Positions 28,075-36,757 of a stretch of DNA of 64,000 nt are shown in pieces. The DNA comes from Chitinophagales bacterium. Its GTDB lineage: Bacteria; Bacteroidota; Bacteroidia; Chitinophagales; LD1. Below the pieces are notes generated by a model. That model worked only from the letters and a program-made list of their open reading frames with translations. It was not told the origin of the DNA and ran no database searches. Position numbers and translations under genes: made by a program. The stretch spans positions 434,001 through 498,000 of the forward strand of contig JAHBTS010000001.1 of the NCBI GenBank assembly GCA_019638515.1, in the 5' to 3' direction. Numbering within the stretch: the stretch's first letter is position 1; every line of letters starts with the position of its first letter.

Positions 28075-29160
28075 GTGAAGTATTACATCATAGCAGGTGA
28101 AGCATCGGGCGATTTGCACGGAGGCAACTTAATAAAGGCAATTCGAGCAGGCGATTCGCAGGCGCAGTGCCGGGTTTGGGGTGGCAATAATATGCAGGCT
28201 GCCGGAGGCGAAGTGGTAAAACATATAAGAGATCTAGCATTTATGGGTTTTTGGGAAGTGATTAAGAACCTTTCTACCATTCTTGGCAATATAGAATTTT
28301 GTAAGAAAGACATTGCGGCTTGGCAGCCCGATGTGGTGGTGCTTATAGATTATCCCGGATTTAATTTCAGGCTGCTACCTTTTTTAAAGGAAAGGAATTT
28401 TAAAATAGTGTGGTACATAGCTCCGCAGGTGTGGGCATGGAAAGAAAACCGTACCAAACTGCTCAAGAAGTATGTAGATAGGTTGCTGGTTATTTTCCCG
28501 TTTGAAATAGATTTCTTTAAGAAGTGGGAGCTAGATGCAACTTTTGTTGGGCATCCGCTGTTAGATGTAATAGATGCAAGCTCAAGCAAGCAAGCCATAT
28601 CGAAAACAATAGCATTACTGCCCGGTAGCCGCAAACAGGAAATAGAAAAGATGTTGCCTTTATATGTAAAAGTAAGCAAGCATTTTCCTGAATATGAATT
28701 TTGTGTAGCCGGAATGAGTATTCATGGCGAAGCCTATTACAAGCACTATTTGGAAGGAAGTAATTGTAAATTGGTAATGGATGCTACTTACAGTGTGTTG
28801 CAGCAGGCGCAGGCGGCATTGGTTACTTCCGGTACTGCAACTATGGAAGCTGCTTTGCTTCGGGTGCCACAGGTTGTATGCTATCGAGGGAGTTGGTTCT
28901 CATACATTATCGGAAGAATGCTGGTTAAAGTCCCTTTTATTTCTATTGTGAATTTGGTGTGTGGTAAAAAAGTAGTAACGGAGCTTATTCAACACCAAGC
29001 CAGCGAAATGCAAGCTAAAAGTGAGTTGCAAAGAATTTTGCAGCCCGATATTCGTGAAGTAATGTTACAGGATTATGAGTTGCTGTATGCTACTTTAGGA
29101 GGCAAAGGTGCTTCTGAAAATGCTGCAGCAGCTATATTAGCATTGGTGCATAAAAAATGA
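28075..29160 (+). CDS. lpxB: Lipid-A-disaccharide synthase
   Basis: A 361-aa peripheral membrane GT19 glycosyltransferase that joins UDP-diacylglucosamine to lipid X in lipid A synthesis. Diagnostic stretches are AGEASGDLHGGNL at the N-terminus, VLIDYPGFNFRL (about residue 90), IALLPGSRKQEIEKMLP (about 180) and TSGTATMEAALLRVPQVVCY (about 255). The start is GTG, preceded by a purine-rich AAAAAGG that could serve as ribosome binding site. The stop overlaps the rhomboid gene by 4 bases. It shows the organism builds a standard lipid A. Confidence 0.96.
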   Translation: MKYYIIAGEASGDLHGGNLIKAIRAGDSQAQCRVWGGNNMQAAGGEVVKHIRDLAFMGFWEVIKNLSTILGNIEFCKKDIAAWQPDVVVLIDYPGFNFRLLPFLKERNFKIVWYIAPQVWAWKENRTKLLKKYVDRLLVIFPFEIDFFKKWELDATFVGHPLLDVIDASSSKQAISKTIALLPGSRKQEIEKMLPLYVKVSKHFPEYEFCVAGMSIHGEAYYKHYLEGSNCKLVMDATYSVLQQAQAALVTSGTATMEAALLRVPQVVCYRGSWFSYIIGRMLVKVPFISIVNLVCGKKVVTELIQHQASEMQAKSELQRILQPDIREVMLQDYELLYATLGGKGASENAAAAILALVHKK

Positions 29161-29771
29161 GTGAATCGAAAACATTTTGGCGGAGTATTGTTTTTTCAAT
29201 AGCACTTATATCGGTACTTTGGATTGTAAAAGGATATGAGTGGTGGAGTGGAAGCGATTGGGGCAATTGGGGTATTTTGCCACAACATATTTCGGGTTTA
29301 AAAGGTATTGTTTTTGCTCCGTTTTTGCATGGTAGTTTTGAACATTTGGCATCAAATACAACAGCCATTTTTTTGCTCTTGGTAGTGTTGCTGAATGCTT
29401 ATCCTACCATAGCCTTTCAAGTACTTTTGTTTGTACATATTGTAAGTGGTTCGTTGGTGTGGGCGTTTACTTTTCCCGATGGCTACCATATTGGTATTAG
29501 TGGCATTATTTATGGTGTTGCGGCATTCTTAATTGCATTGGGCATTATTAGAAAAGATAAGGCATCATCGGCTATTGCCATTTTGGTTGGCTTACTTTAT
29601 GGCAGTATGGCTATTGGTTTTTTTCCAAAAGAAGGAGTGAGTTGGCAAAGCCATATTTGGGGAGCCGTAAGCGGCATAATAATTGCATTCATTTATAGAA
29701 AAAAGGATTTGCCATTAGAGTACGACCTCGAAGATGATACACCTGAGCAAGAACATTTTTTCGATAGATAA
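29157..29771 (+). CDS. Rhomboid-family intramembrane serine protease
   Basis: A 204-aa protein with six predicted transmembrane helices. It carries the membrane-entry motif HGSFEHLASN (about residues 58-67), the catalytic serine S115 in GISGIIYG, and the catalytic histidine H166 in WQSHIWGAVSG. All active-site residues are present, so it should be an active protease that cuts membrane-anchored substrates. The acidic C-terminal tail (about 180-204) is cytosolic or periplasmic and has no known motif. It overlaps lpxB by 4 bases (ATGA) and converges on the PASTA gene with no gap. Confidence 0.92.
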   Translation: MSESKTFWRSIVFSIALISVLWIVKGYEWWSGSDWGNWGILPQHISGLKGIVFAPFLHGSFEHLASNTTAIFLLLVVLLNAYPTIAFQVLLFVHIVSGSLVWAFTFPDGYHIGISGIIYGVAAFLIALGIIRKDKASSAIAILVGLLYGSMAIGFFPKEGVSWQSHIWGAVSGIIIAFIYRKKDLPLEYDLEDDTPEQEHFFDR

Positions 29772-30590
29772 CTATTGAACCTCCAAAGAATCTTCTTCGT
29801 TGTAAAGAAGTGGATCTATAATTAAATCATCGGGTAGCTCGTCTGCAACAAACAAATCTATAGGCTCGCCAATACGTATTTTCTTATTTACTCCGCCCTC
29901 CGGTACTTGCTTATATACTAATGCAGAAAGGCTATCGGTGGTGCCGCTTTTTAATACCACAGCACCAGTGTTTAGCCCTTTTCCTTGCAATATAAAAATG
30001 GCTTCTTGCAATGTTAATCCCAATAGGTATGGTACTTTAATTTCTTCGCCACCAATACCATCTCCCAGCAAAATATCTACTACCGTTCCTTTAGGAACTC
30101 TGCTTCCTTTCCCTACCGGGCGGCCTTTTACTTCTAAGCCAATTACTGCATTAAGGTGCGGGTCGGGGCGGTAAATGGTGTTGCCCGCCACCAGGCCTAC
30201 ACTTTGCAATTGTAGTTTGGCATATTTTAAAGACGATTTTCCTGCTAAATCGGGTACTTCTACACTAGGCACTTTGCTAGCATTTACTACCAAATAAATT
30301 TTTCGGTGTTCCTTTACTTTTGCTCCGGGTTTAGGACTTTGTTCCAATATAGAGTTTAGGGGCTTTTCTACATTATAGGCAGAATCCATTACTACTAAAG
30401 TAAGGTGGAGTGCAGCCAATGTTTCTTGTGCTTTTTCAATGCTTGCGCCTCTTAAATCTGGAACGGAAATTTGTTGCCCGTGGCGAGTGTAAGAGCTTAA
30501 ACTCCATGATACAATTGCAAGCAAAAGACCTGCAATGCCAATAGCAATGCCAATGTTGATGGCTATAATTTTAGCGAAGTTTTTATTCAC
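29772..30590 (-). CDS. Membrane-anchored PASTA-repeat protein without a kinase domain
   Basis: A 272-aa protein with one N-terminal transmembrane helix (about residues 8-31) and three PASTA domains (about 38-105, 110-178, 182-250). Each starts with a PDL or PYL turn, for example VPDLRGASIEKAQETL, EVPDLAGKSSLKYAKLQL and KVPYLLGLTLQEA. PASTA domains bind peptidoglycan stems or beta-lactams. In Firmicutes they are fused to Ser/Thr kinases, but here no kinase is present, as is common in Bacteroidota. The start is GTG. An acidic C-terminal tail (PDDLIIDPLLYNEEDSLEVQ) ends the protein. Confidence 0.9.
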   Translation of the reverse strand: MNKNFAKIIAINIGIAIGIAGLLLAIVSWSLSSYTRHGQQISVPDLRGASIEKAQETLAALHLTLVVMDSAYNVEKPLNSILEQSPKPGAKVKEHRKIYLVVNASKVPSVEVPDLAGKSSLKYAKLQLQSVGLVAGNTIYRPDPHLNAVIGLEVKGRPVGKGSRVPKGTVVDILLGDGIGGEEIKVPYLLGLTLQEAIFILQGKGLNTGAVVLKSGTTDSLSALVYKQVPEGGVNKKIRIGEPIDLFVADELPDDLIIDPLLYNEEDSLEVQ

Positions 30591-30697
30591 TCATCAAACG
30601 TGAGAAAAAAATGTGAGTTGAAGAAGGAAAAAATTAACCATCTATTGTGAACTGAAAATTGTGCAGCAAAGCAGTGTGCCTGTATTGTAATAGTTTT

Positions 30698-30732
30698 TTT
30701 GTGAAATTTAGTGGCGAGAATATGTACTTTTG
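30698..30732 (+). promoter_or_regulatory. Bacteroidota-type promoter of the HNH endonuclease gene
   Basis: TTTG at 30698-30701 and TACTTTTG at 30725-30732 match the Bacteroidota -33 and -7 (TAnnTTTG) elements with a 23-base spacer. The gene starts 60 bases downstream at 30792. Confidence 0.65.
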
Positions 30733-30791
30733 CAGCACGTTAAGATTTTCTACACTGAGCCATTTTGAAGTTCCCCTCATAGAAGTAAATA

Positions 30792-31376
30792 ATGGAAAAT
30801 CTATTAGCACGAGAAGTTTGGCGCGAAGCGCATAGTATCAACCAGTTTTTATTTAAAAAAAAGTATGCGGTTTCTTCGTGGGGGCGGTTAATGTCGTACA
30901 CAGATAGTATAGAGAAAGGCACAATAATTAGAGGCAGCATACAAGAGGGCTATCCTATTTTAAGAATGCGTTCACAGCCCGAAGGGCATAAAAAACCGAT
31001 ATATCATGGGTTTTTAATTCATAAAGTAGTTGCAGAAACATTTTTAGATAAACCGAGTGAGGAGCATAAGTTTGTAGCGCATTTGGATTACAATAAACTA
31101 AACAACCGTGTAGATAATTTGCAATGGGTAACACAGCAAGGTATGAACGAGTTGAATAGTAAAAACCCAAAGGTGTTGGCGGAGCGCGGTAAGGTGCGTT
31201 TTGATGGACATAAAGGCGCCAAGCTTACATCTACAGATGTAATTCGTATCAAGAAAATGTTGGCAAATCCTAACCGAAAAACTCGGTTAAAAATAATTGC
31301 AAAGCAGTTTGGTGTTTCGGATATGCAAATTACACGCATTAAAAGTGGCGAGAACTGGGGGCATATTCAAGTTTAG
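30792..31376 (+). CDS. NUMOD4/HNH-type endonuclease, free-standing
   Basis: A 194-aa protein. It has an N-terminal NUMOD4-like segment (about residues 5-60, with YAVSSWGRLMSY). An HNH core follows (about 70-120): IHKVVAETFLDKP, then VAHLDYNKLNNRVDNLQWVT. The last ~60 residues form a helix-turn-helix (LKIIAKQFGVSDMQITRIKSG) that would read DNA. This domain set is typical of homing or phage HNH nucleases. The usual NHxDG of the core reads AHLDY: the histidine and both downstream asparagines are kept, so activity is possible. No intron or phage gene surrounds it. Its 3' end overlaps the convergent oxygenase gene by 4 bases. Confidence 0.85.
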   Translation: MENLLAREVWREAHSINQFLFKKKYAVSSWGRLMSYTDSIEKGTIIRGSIQEGYPILRMRSQPEGHKKPIYHGFLIHKVVAETFLDKPSEEHKFVAHLDYNKLNNRVDNLQWVTQQGMNELNSKNPKVLAERGKVRFDGHKGAKLTSTDVIRIKKMLANPNRKTRLKIIAKQFGVSDMQITRIKSGENWGHIQV

Positions 31377-32152
31377 TTTGCCAAGCGCTCCCATAATGCT
31401 TTAACGCCCGATAGTAATTTTTTGAATTGCCCCGATATTCCTTCGGTGTTTACAAAACGTGTGTTGTGGTTAGGCGCAATTTCTGTTTGTGGGCGGGTAG
31501 GCGTGTAGTAATAAACTGCCAGCGATTTTCTGCTTTCGCCCTTAGGTGTATTTAGTGGTTTGGGGTGCCCGTGATACGAAATTTCATTGGTTTCAAAAAT
31601 TACACAGCGGTTAAATTCAGGAGCAATTTTTTCTAATAGTTCCTTTTTGCCATTGGTAAAATCCCATAGCTCTAAATGTCCTTCATATTGTGGTTGCCAG
31701 TTTTTATTCATGTACACTAAGAGATTTAGCCGCCTATGATAGGCTGTTTTGGGATGTATGTTGTAATCTATATGTACATTTAAAAAAGCTCCTGCAACAG
31801 ATTGGTGCAGCCCTGCACCAAACAATTGTTCATCGGGCAGTAATGGCGTTTCGGTATGGCTAATTTGGGTAAGGTAGTGGCATAACTCCTGGCTGTTTAA
31901 CTCTGCAAAAACTGCCTTAAGCACCGGATGTGCTGCAATGGCAGATTGGAATTTGTTTTTTTGATTGATGTAGGTGGTGGTATCCCATGTGCCTTCATTT
32001 ACAGAAGGGTAGCAGGCTAAGATTTCTTCGGCTTTTTCGGGTGCAAAAAAGTTTTCAATAACCACATACCTAAAAGGCTTCTTAGAATTGAAATCTCTTT
32101 CTATAGAAGCCTTTTGGCTATTTAGTAAAGTAAAGTTGATGTATGTGTGCAT
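31373..32152 (-). CDS. 2-oxoglutarate/Fe(II)-dependent oxygenase (prolyl 4-hydroxylase-like)
   Basis: A 259-aa cupin-fold oxygenase. The iron triad is visible: H127 and D129 in FLNVHIDYN, and a distal histidine H194 or H196 in ISYHGHPKPL. R208 (GESRKSLAVYYY) would bind the 2-oxoglutarate carboxylate. The middle LNLLVYMNKNWQPQYEGHLELW matches the 2OG-FeII_Oxy_3/4 families that hydroxylate proteins or small molecules. The substrate is unknown. Its neighbour hppD is also an Fe(II) dioxygenase of the same strand, 46 bases upstream, but a shared pathway is not shown. Confidence 0.88.
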   Translation of the reverse strand: MHTYINFTLLNSQKASIERDFNSKKPFRYVVIENFFAPEKAEEILACYPSVNEGTWDTTTYINQKNKFQSAIAAHPVLKAVFAELNSQELCHYLTQISHTETPLLPDEQLFGAGLHQSVAGAFLNVHIDYNIHPKTAYHRRLNLLVYMNKNWQPQYEGHLELWDFTNGKKELLEKIAPEFNRCVIFETNEISYHGHPKPLNTPKGESRKSLAVYYYTPTRPQTEIAPNHNTRFVNTEGISGQFKKLLSGVKALWERLAN

Positions 32153-32198
32153 AGTAGTTGGTGGCTGTAAACGAGGCGTGTTTTGGCTAAAAGAAAGG

Positions 32199-33329
32199 TT
32201 ATAGGTTTCCTCTCAGTTCTTGTTCTCTTTCAATAGATTCAAACAAGGCTTTGAAATTTCCTTTGCCAAAACTTTTGGCACCACAGCGTTGTATAATTTC
32301 ATAAAAAACAGTTGGGCGGTCTTGCACCGGTTTAGAGAATAACTGAAGTAAATATCCTTCATCGTCTCTATCTACCAATATGTTTAAGTGGCGAATGGCG
32401 TCTGTGTCTTCTTTAATGGCGCCAACACGTTGCCACACTTCTTCGTAATAATTATCGGGTACGTATAAAAATTCTACACCACGTTTGCGCAATTCAGATA
32501 CAGTGGCAATAATATCATCGGTGGCAACAGCAATATGTTGTAAACCTGCGCCTTTGTAAAAGTCTATGTACTCTTCTATTTGCGATTTCTTTTTGCCATC
32601 GGCAGGTTCGTTAATTGGAAATTTTACATAACCGGAGCCATTGCTTACTACTTTACTCATAAGTGCAGAGTACTCGGTAGAAATATCTTTATCGTCAAAA
32701 GTAAGTAGGAGTTTAAAGCCCAAAACATCTTCATAAAATTTTACCCACTCGTTCATTTTTCCTAATTCCACATTTCCTACACAATGGTCAATATGTTTTA
32801 ATCCAACCGATTTGGTTGGCACTGAACTTGTTTTAGGTTGAAAGCCCGGAAGGAAAGCGCCTTTGTAGTTTTTGCGTTCAATAAATTTGTGAACAGTTTC
32901 GCCATAAGTGGCAATGGCACTTACTACGGCTTCGCCAAATTCATCTTTTAGTACAAGGGGTTCAAATACAGGTTTGGCGCCACGTTTCACAGTTTCTTCA
33001 AAACTTTTGCGCGCATCATCAACCCAAAGTGCAATAACTTTTACGCCATCGCCATGCAGCAAATGGTGTTTTGAAATTTCATGTTCGGGCGAAAGGGCAG
33101 AGGTTAGCACTAAGCGAATTTTGCCTTGTTGCAATACGTAGCTGGCGCGGTCGCGCACTCCGGTTTCGGGGCCTGCATAGGCTACCAATTCATAACCCCA
33201 TGCACTTTGGTAATAGTAGGCACTTTGCTTGGCATTGCCCACGTAGAATTCAATATGGTCGGTTCCGTTGAGCGGTAAAAAATCTACAGTGGTGGCAGTC
33301 GATTTTTGTTCTAAAGTTTCGCTGTTCAT
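32199..33329 (-). CDS. hppD: 4-hydroxyphenylpyruvate dioxygenase
   Basis: A 376-aa non-haem iron enzyme that turns 4-hydroxyphenylpyruvate into homogentisate in tyrosine breakdown. Two vicinal-oxygen-chelate domains are present. The iron ligands are H182 (LKHIDHCVGN), H265 (GLQHIAVATDD) and E344 (FYEIIQR). The C-terminal helix GKGNFKALFESIEREQELR that gates the active site is intact. Homogentisate dioxygenase and the rest of the route are not in the window. Length is normal. Oxygen-dependent tyrosine catabolism indicates an aerobe. Confidence 0.96.
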   Translation of the reverse strand: MNSETLEQKSTATTVDFLPLNGTDHIEFYVGNAKQSAYYYQSAWGYELVAYAGPETGVRDRASYVLQQGKIRLVLTSALSPEHEISKHHLLHGDGVKVIALWVDDARKSFEETVKRGAKPVFEPLVLKDEFGEAVVSAIATYGETVHKFIERKNYKGAFLPGFQPKTSSVPTKSVGLKHIDHCVGNVELGKMNEWVKFYEDVLGFKLLLTFDDKDISTEYSALMSKVVSNGSGYVKFPINEPADGKKKSQIEEYIDFYKGAGLQHIAVATDDIIATVSELRKRGVEFLYVPDNYYEEVWQRVGAIKEDTDAIRHLNILVDRDDEGYLLQLFSKPVQDRPTVFYEIIQRCGAKSFGKGNFKALFESIEREQELRGNL

Positions 33330-33440
33330 AATATATTGTTTTGCTTGGCGAAGGTAATAATTACAAGCAATAAAGAAGGATGCGGTACGTGCAAAATTTG
33401 CTACTTTGTTTTGCTATAAAATTATGTGATTTGGGCACCA

Positions 33441-34067
33441 ATGACAAAGCAAGAACGCGTAAATTTTATTGTTGAAAAATTAGAGGAGTTGTATCCCAAA
33501 ACTCCGATACCGCTCGATCATAGCGATGCCTACACTTTGCTGATAGCGGTGTTGCTATCGGCTCAGTGTACCGATAAGCGGGTAAATGAGGTAACGCCAT
33601 ATTTATTTGCCCGCGCCAGCACTCCGGCACAAATGATTAAGTTGGAAGTGGAAGAAATTCGCGAAATTATTAAGCCATGCGGACTGTCGCCAACCAAGTC
33701 GAAGGCTATTTTTGAACTCTCGCACTTACTGCTCGAAAAACACGCGGGGCAAGTACCCAATTCTTTTGAAGCATTGGAGGCGCTGCCGGGCGTGGGGCAT
33801 AAAACTGCAAGTGTGGTAATGAGCCAAGCATTTGGTGTGCCTGCATTTCCGGTAGATACGCACATTCATCGTTTAATGTATAGGTGGAAGTTATCCAATG
33901 GGAAAAATGTAATGCAAACAGAGCACGATGCCAAGCGGCTATTTGCTGAAAAATTGTGGAATAAACTGCACTTGCAAATTATTTTTTACGGTAGGGAATA
34001 TTGTCCTGCACGCGGTCATAAAAAAGAAGATTGCCCTATATGTTTTGCAGTAGATGGCAGAGTGTAG
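33441..34067 (+). CDS. nth: Endonuclease III-type DNA glycosylase/AP lyase
   Basis: A 208-aa base-excision repair enzyme for oxidised pyrimidines. The helix-hairpin-helix and catalytic residues are present: LPGVGHKTASVV with K121, and FPVDTHIHR with D139. The N-terminal SDAYTLLIAVLLSAQCTDKRVN is normal. The C-terminal iron-sulfur loop is atypical: only C188, C198 and C201 are seen instead of the C-x6-C-x2-C-x5-C set, so a canonical [4Fe-4S] cluster may be missing. ATG 33441 is preferred to a GTG five codons upstream, as homologues start here. Confidence 0.94.
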   Translation: MTKQERVNFIVEKLEELYPKTPIPLDHSDAYTLLIAVLLSAQCTDKRVNEVTPYLFARASTPAQMIKLEVEEIREIIKPCGLSPTKSKAIFELSHLLLEKHAGQVPNSFEALEALPGVGHKTASVVMSQAFGVPAFPVDTHIHRLMYRWKLSNGKNVMQTEHDAKRLFAEKLWNKLHLQIIFYGREYCPARGHKKEDCPICFAVDGRV

Positions 34068-34097
34068 TTTAAATGGAAAGCACCGTGCAAATAAGAA

Positions 34098-34129
34098 TTG
34101 ATAAATTCTATTGCAGAAAGTTATTTTCG
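34098..34129 (+). promoter_or_regulatory. Possible promoter of the beta-helix lipoprotein gene
   Basis: TTG at 34098-34100 is followed after 21 bases by TATTTTCG (34122-34129), a seven-of-eight match to TAnnTTTG. The gene starts at 34150. Confidence 0.4.
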
Positions 34130-34149
34130 CTACTTCTAAAAAATTATCC

Positions 34150-35379
34150 ATGAAAATTAAACTGTTTTTCTTGTGCCTTATTGCTGTTGTGGCAATGGTT
34201 TCTTGCAATTCGGGTGCTCCGACTTCTGCCGATAACACTGCGTTTGAAACTCAGTTGCTCGAAAACTTTGCCAATGCTAAGGATGGCGATATTATTGAGT
34301 TGCCGGAGGGTACATTCACTATCCAGCGGCCGTTAATTTTAGATGGATTGAATAATGTTACAATACGCGGCAAAGGAAAAGATAAAACTATTTTAAGTTT
34401 TAAAGGGCAAAAAGATGGTGCAGAAGGAATTCGCGTTACATCCAACAATGTGTTGATGGAAGATTTTACCATAATGGATGCCAAGGGCGATTGTATTAAG
34501 GTGCAGGATGCTACCGGAGTTACATTCAGAAATTTGAAAGTGGGTTGGACGGCACAGCATTCCACACAAAACGGTTCGTATGGTATTTATCCGGTTGGGT
34601 GCACCAATGTGCTGGTAGAAAATTGCGAAATTTTTGGTAGTAGCGATGCGGGTGCATATGTTGGACAGTCTAAAAATATTATTGTAAGAAATTGCCATGT
34701 GCACGATAATGTTGCCGGAATTGAAATTGAAAACAGTATTGATGCCGATGTGTTTGATAACTTATGCGAAAACAATACCGGAGGTATTTTAATTTTTGAC
34801 CTGCCGGAGCTGCCCGTAAAAAACGGGAGCAGATGCAGGGTGTTTAACAACCGCATGATAAATAATAATGTGAAAAATTTTGGAGTGAAAGGAACTGTGG
34901 TGGCAGAAATTCCTGCGGGTACAGGCATTATTGTTATGGCTACTAACGATTGCCATGTTTACAATAACGAGATAAAGGGAAACAATTCTATTAGTGTGGG
35001 AATAGTTGCTTATGGTTCACTTCAAAAGCCGTATAAAGATTCAATTTACGATCCATTTTGTGGAGGTATAAACATATACGATAACAAGATAGAACGCGGT
35101 AGCGGAAAGCCTGATGGCAGTGTGGCATTTGGGCAATTGTTTACGGCAATGTTTGGTGATAAGGTTCCGGAAATAGTGTATGATGGTTCTGTAAATTCAA
35201 AGTATTTTGATAGTTATGGAAATATAAAGCCGGAGTATAAAATTTGTGTTCGCAATAACGGCAATGTGGAGTTTGTAAATTTAGATATTGCCAATAAAGG
35301 CAAAGGTATGAGCAAAGATGTAAGCAAAGTAGATTGCTCATTAGAGCCTTTGCACGAGGTTAAATTGGCGGCACACTAA
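34150..35379 (+). CDS. Right-handed parallel beta-helix lipoprotein
   Basis: A 409-aa exported protein with lipobox VSC (C18). The body (about residues 40-350) is a parallel beta-helix with regular asparagine-ladder turns, for example NNVTIRGKGKDKTIL, NNVLMEDFTIMDAKGD, TNVLVENCEIFGSSDAG and NIIVRNCHVHDNVAGIEIE. The fold is shared by pectate lyases, alginate epimerases and NosD-like proteins. The lyase or epimerase class cannot be fixed, as no catalytic motif is decisive. It is lipid-anchored, so it would act in the periplasm or on the cell surface. ATG 34150 is chosen because it gives the lipoprotein signal. Confidence 0.8.
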   Translation: MKIKLFFLCLIAVVAMVSCNSGAPTSADNTAFETQLLENFANAKDGDIIELPEGTFTIQRPLILDGLNNVTIRGKGKDKTILSFKGQKDGAEGIRVTSNNVLMEDFTIMDAKGDCIKVQDATGVTFRNLKVGWTAQHSTQNGSYGIYPVGCTNVLVENCEIFGSSDAGAYVGQSKNIIVRNCHVHDNVAGIEIENSIDADVFDNLCENNTGGILIFDLPELPVKNGSRCRVFNNRMINNNVKNFGVKGTVVAEIPAGTGIIVMATNDCHVYNNEIKGNNSISVGIVAYGSLQKPYKDSIYDPFCGGINIYDNKIERGSGKPDGSVAFGQLFTAMFGDKVPEIVYDGSVNSKYFDSYGNIKPEYKICVRNNGNVEFVNLDIANKGKGMSKDVSKVDCSLEPLHEVKLAAH

Positions 35380-35393
35380 AAACAGATGTTTTG

Positions 35394-35438
35394 TTATCCG
35401 CGCAGTTTAGTGCATTGCCGATTACTTTGCACGGATAA
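35394..35438. terminator. Possible hairpin between convergent genes
   Basis: TTATCCGCGCA (35394-35404) and TGCACGGATAA (35428-35438) form an 11-base stem with one mismatch around a 23-base loop. It lies between the beta-helix gene and purD. There is no long T-tract, so termination is only suggested. Confidence 0.3.
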
Positions 35439-35444
35439 AGGGTT

Positions 35445-36713
35445 TTAAAATTCCCAACCAATATCGCGCCTATAATACATGCCCTCAAACTGTATTTCTT
35501 GAATGGTAGTAAGCGAGGTTTTTACAGCATCTTTAAGATGTGTTTCTAAAGAAGTAACGGCTAGTACGCGGCCTCCATTTGTTACCAATTCGCTTTCAGT
35601 TTGTTTGGTGCCTGCATGGAAAATAATAGATGCACTTTTAGTAGGTAAGTGTATAGGCAGTCCTTTGGGGTAATCGCCAGGATAGCCGCCCGAAGCAACA
35701 ATAACGGTTGCCGCAGCACGGTTGTCTATTTCAATTTTTTCTTTCTGTAAACTTTCATTTGCAGTGGCTTGCAATAGTGGTACTAAATCGCTTTTTAGGC
35801 GGGGCATTACAATCTCTGTTTCGGGATCGCCCATGCGGCAATTGTATTCAATTACAAATGGGTTGTTTTCTACTTTTATCAATCCAAAATAAATGAACCC
35901 TTTGTAGGTAATGTTTTCTTGTTTTAAACCTGCAATAGTGGGTTTAATAACTTGCAACTCTACCTTTTGCATTAGTTCGCTATCTAAGAATGGTACAGGC
36001 GAAATGGCGCCCATACCTCCGGTGTTTAAGCCCGTATCGGCTTCGCCAATGCGTTTGTAATCTTTGGCTTCGGGTAAAATTTTATAGCTGTTGCCATCAG
36101 TAAGTACAAATACAGAAAACTCAATGCCCGAAAGAAATTGTTCGATTACTACGGTGGCGCTTGCCTTTCCGAAACGTTCGTTGCCAATCATGTCGCGCAA
36201 TTCGTTCTGCGCCTCTGCAATAGTGCTGCAAATAACCACACCTTTTCCGGCAGCCAATCCATCGGCTTTTAAAACAATTGGGGGCTGTTGTGTTGCAATA
36301 TATTGAATGCCTTCTTCTAAAGTTTGGCTGTTGAATTCGCGATAAGCTGCTGTAGGAATATGGTGCCTAAGCATAAATTCTTTTGCGAAAGACTTGCTGC
36401 CTTCTAATTGAGCTGCTGTTTTAGAAGGGCCAATTACCGAAATTTTTCCATCGGGATATTTCTGTTGGAAGTAATCGTACACGCCATTTACCAATGGTTC
36501 TTCGGGGCCAACTACAATAAGCGAAATATTGTTTTCTAAACAGAATTTTTCTTGTGCGGCAAAGTCGTTTATTCCAATGTTTACATTAGTACCGCAACTT
36601 GCTGTGCCGGGGTTGCCGGGAGCAATAAATAATTTATGACAAAGTGGACTCTGTGTAATTTTCCAAGCAAAAGCATGTTCTCTTCCACCGGAACCTAAGA
36701 GTAAAATATTCAT
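35445..36713 (-). CDS. purD: Phosphoribosylamine-glycine ligase
   Basis: A 422-aa ATP-grasp ligase of purine synthesis that makes GAR from phosphoribosylamine and glycine. The N-terminal ILLLGSGGREHAFAWK, the middle IVLKADGLAAGKGVV (about residue 147) and the metal-binding YNCRMGDPETEIVMPRLKSD (about 290) are diagnostic. It stands alone here, away from other pur genes. A promoter match lies just upstream. No riboswitch-like structure was seen in the leader. Confidence 0.97.
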   Translation of the reverse strand: MNILLLGSGGREHAFAWKITQSPLCHKLFIAPGNPGTASCGTNVNIGINDFAAQEKFCLENNISLIVVGPEEPLVNGVYDYFQQKYPDGKISVIGPSKTAAQLEGSKSFAKEFMLRHHIPTAAYREFNSQTLEEGIQYIATQQPPIVLKADGLAAGKGVVICSTIAEAQNELRDMIGNERFGKASATVVIEQFLSGIEFSVFVLTDGNSYKILPEAKDYKRIGEADTGLNTGGMGAISPVPFLDSELMQKVELQVIKPTIAGLKQENITYKGFIYFGLIKVENNPFVIEYNCRMGDPETEIVMPRLKSDLVPLLQATANESLQKEKIEIDNRAAATVIVASGGYPGDYPKGLPIHLPTKSASIIFHAGTKQTESELVTNGGRVLAVTSLETHLKDAVKTSLTTIQEIQFEGMYYRRDIGWEF

Positions 36714-36727
36714 GTAGTTGTTTTGTG

Positions 36728-36757
36728 CAAATATGGAAGAAGCAAGGCAATGAACAA
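36728..36757 (-). promoter_or_regulatory. Probable promoter of purD
   Basis: Read on the minus strand, TTG (36757-36755) is followed after 19 bases by CATATTTG (36735-36728), seven of eight bases of TAnnTTTG. The purD start is 15 bases downstream, leaving a very short leader. Confidence 0.5.

Noticed and set aside
30650-31400. Group I intron or intein hosting the HNH gene
   Set aside because: The gene is intergenic, has its own promoter, and neither flank is a split gene.
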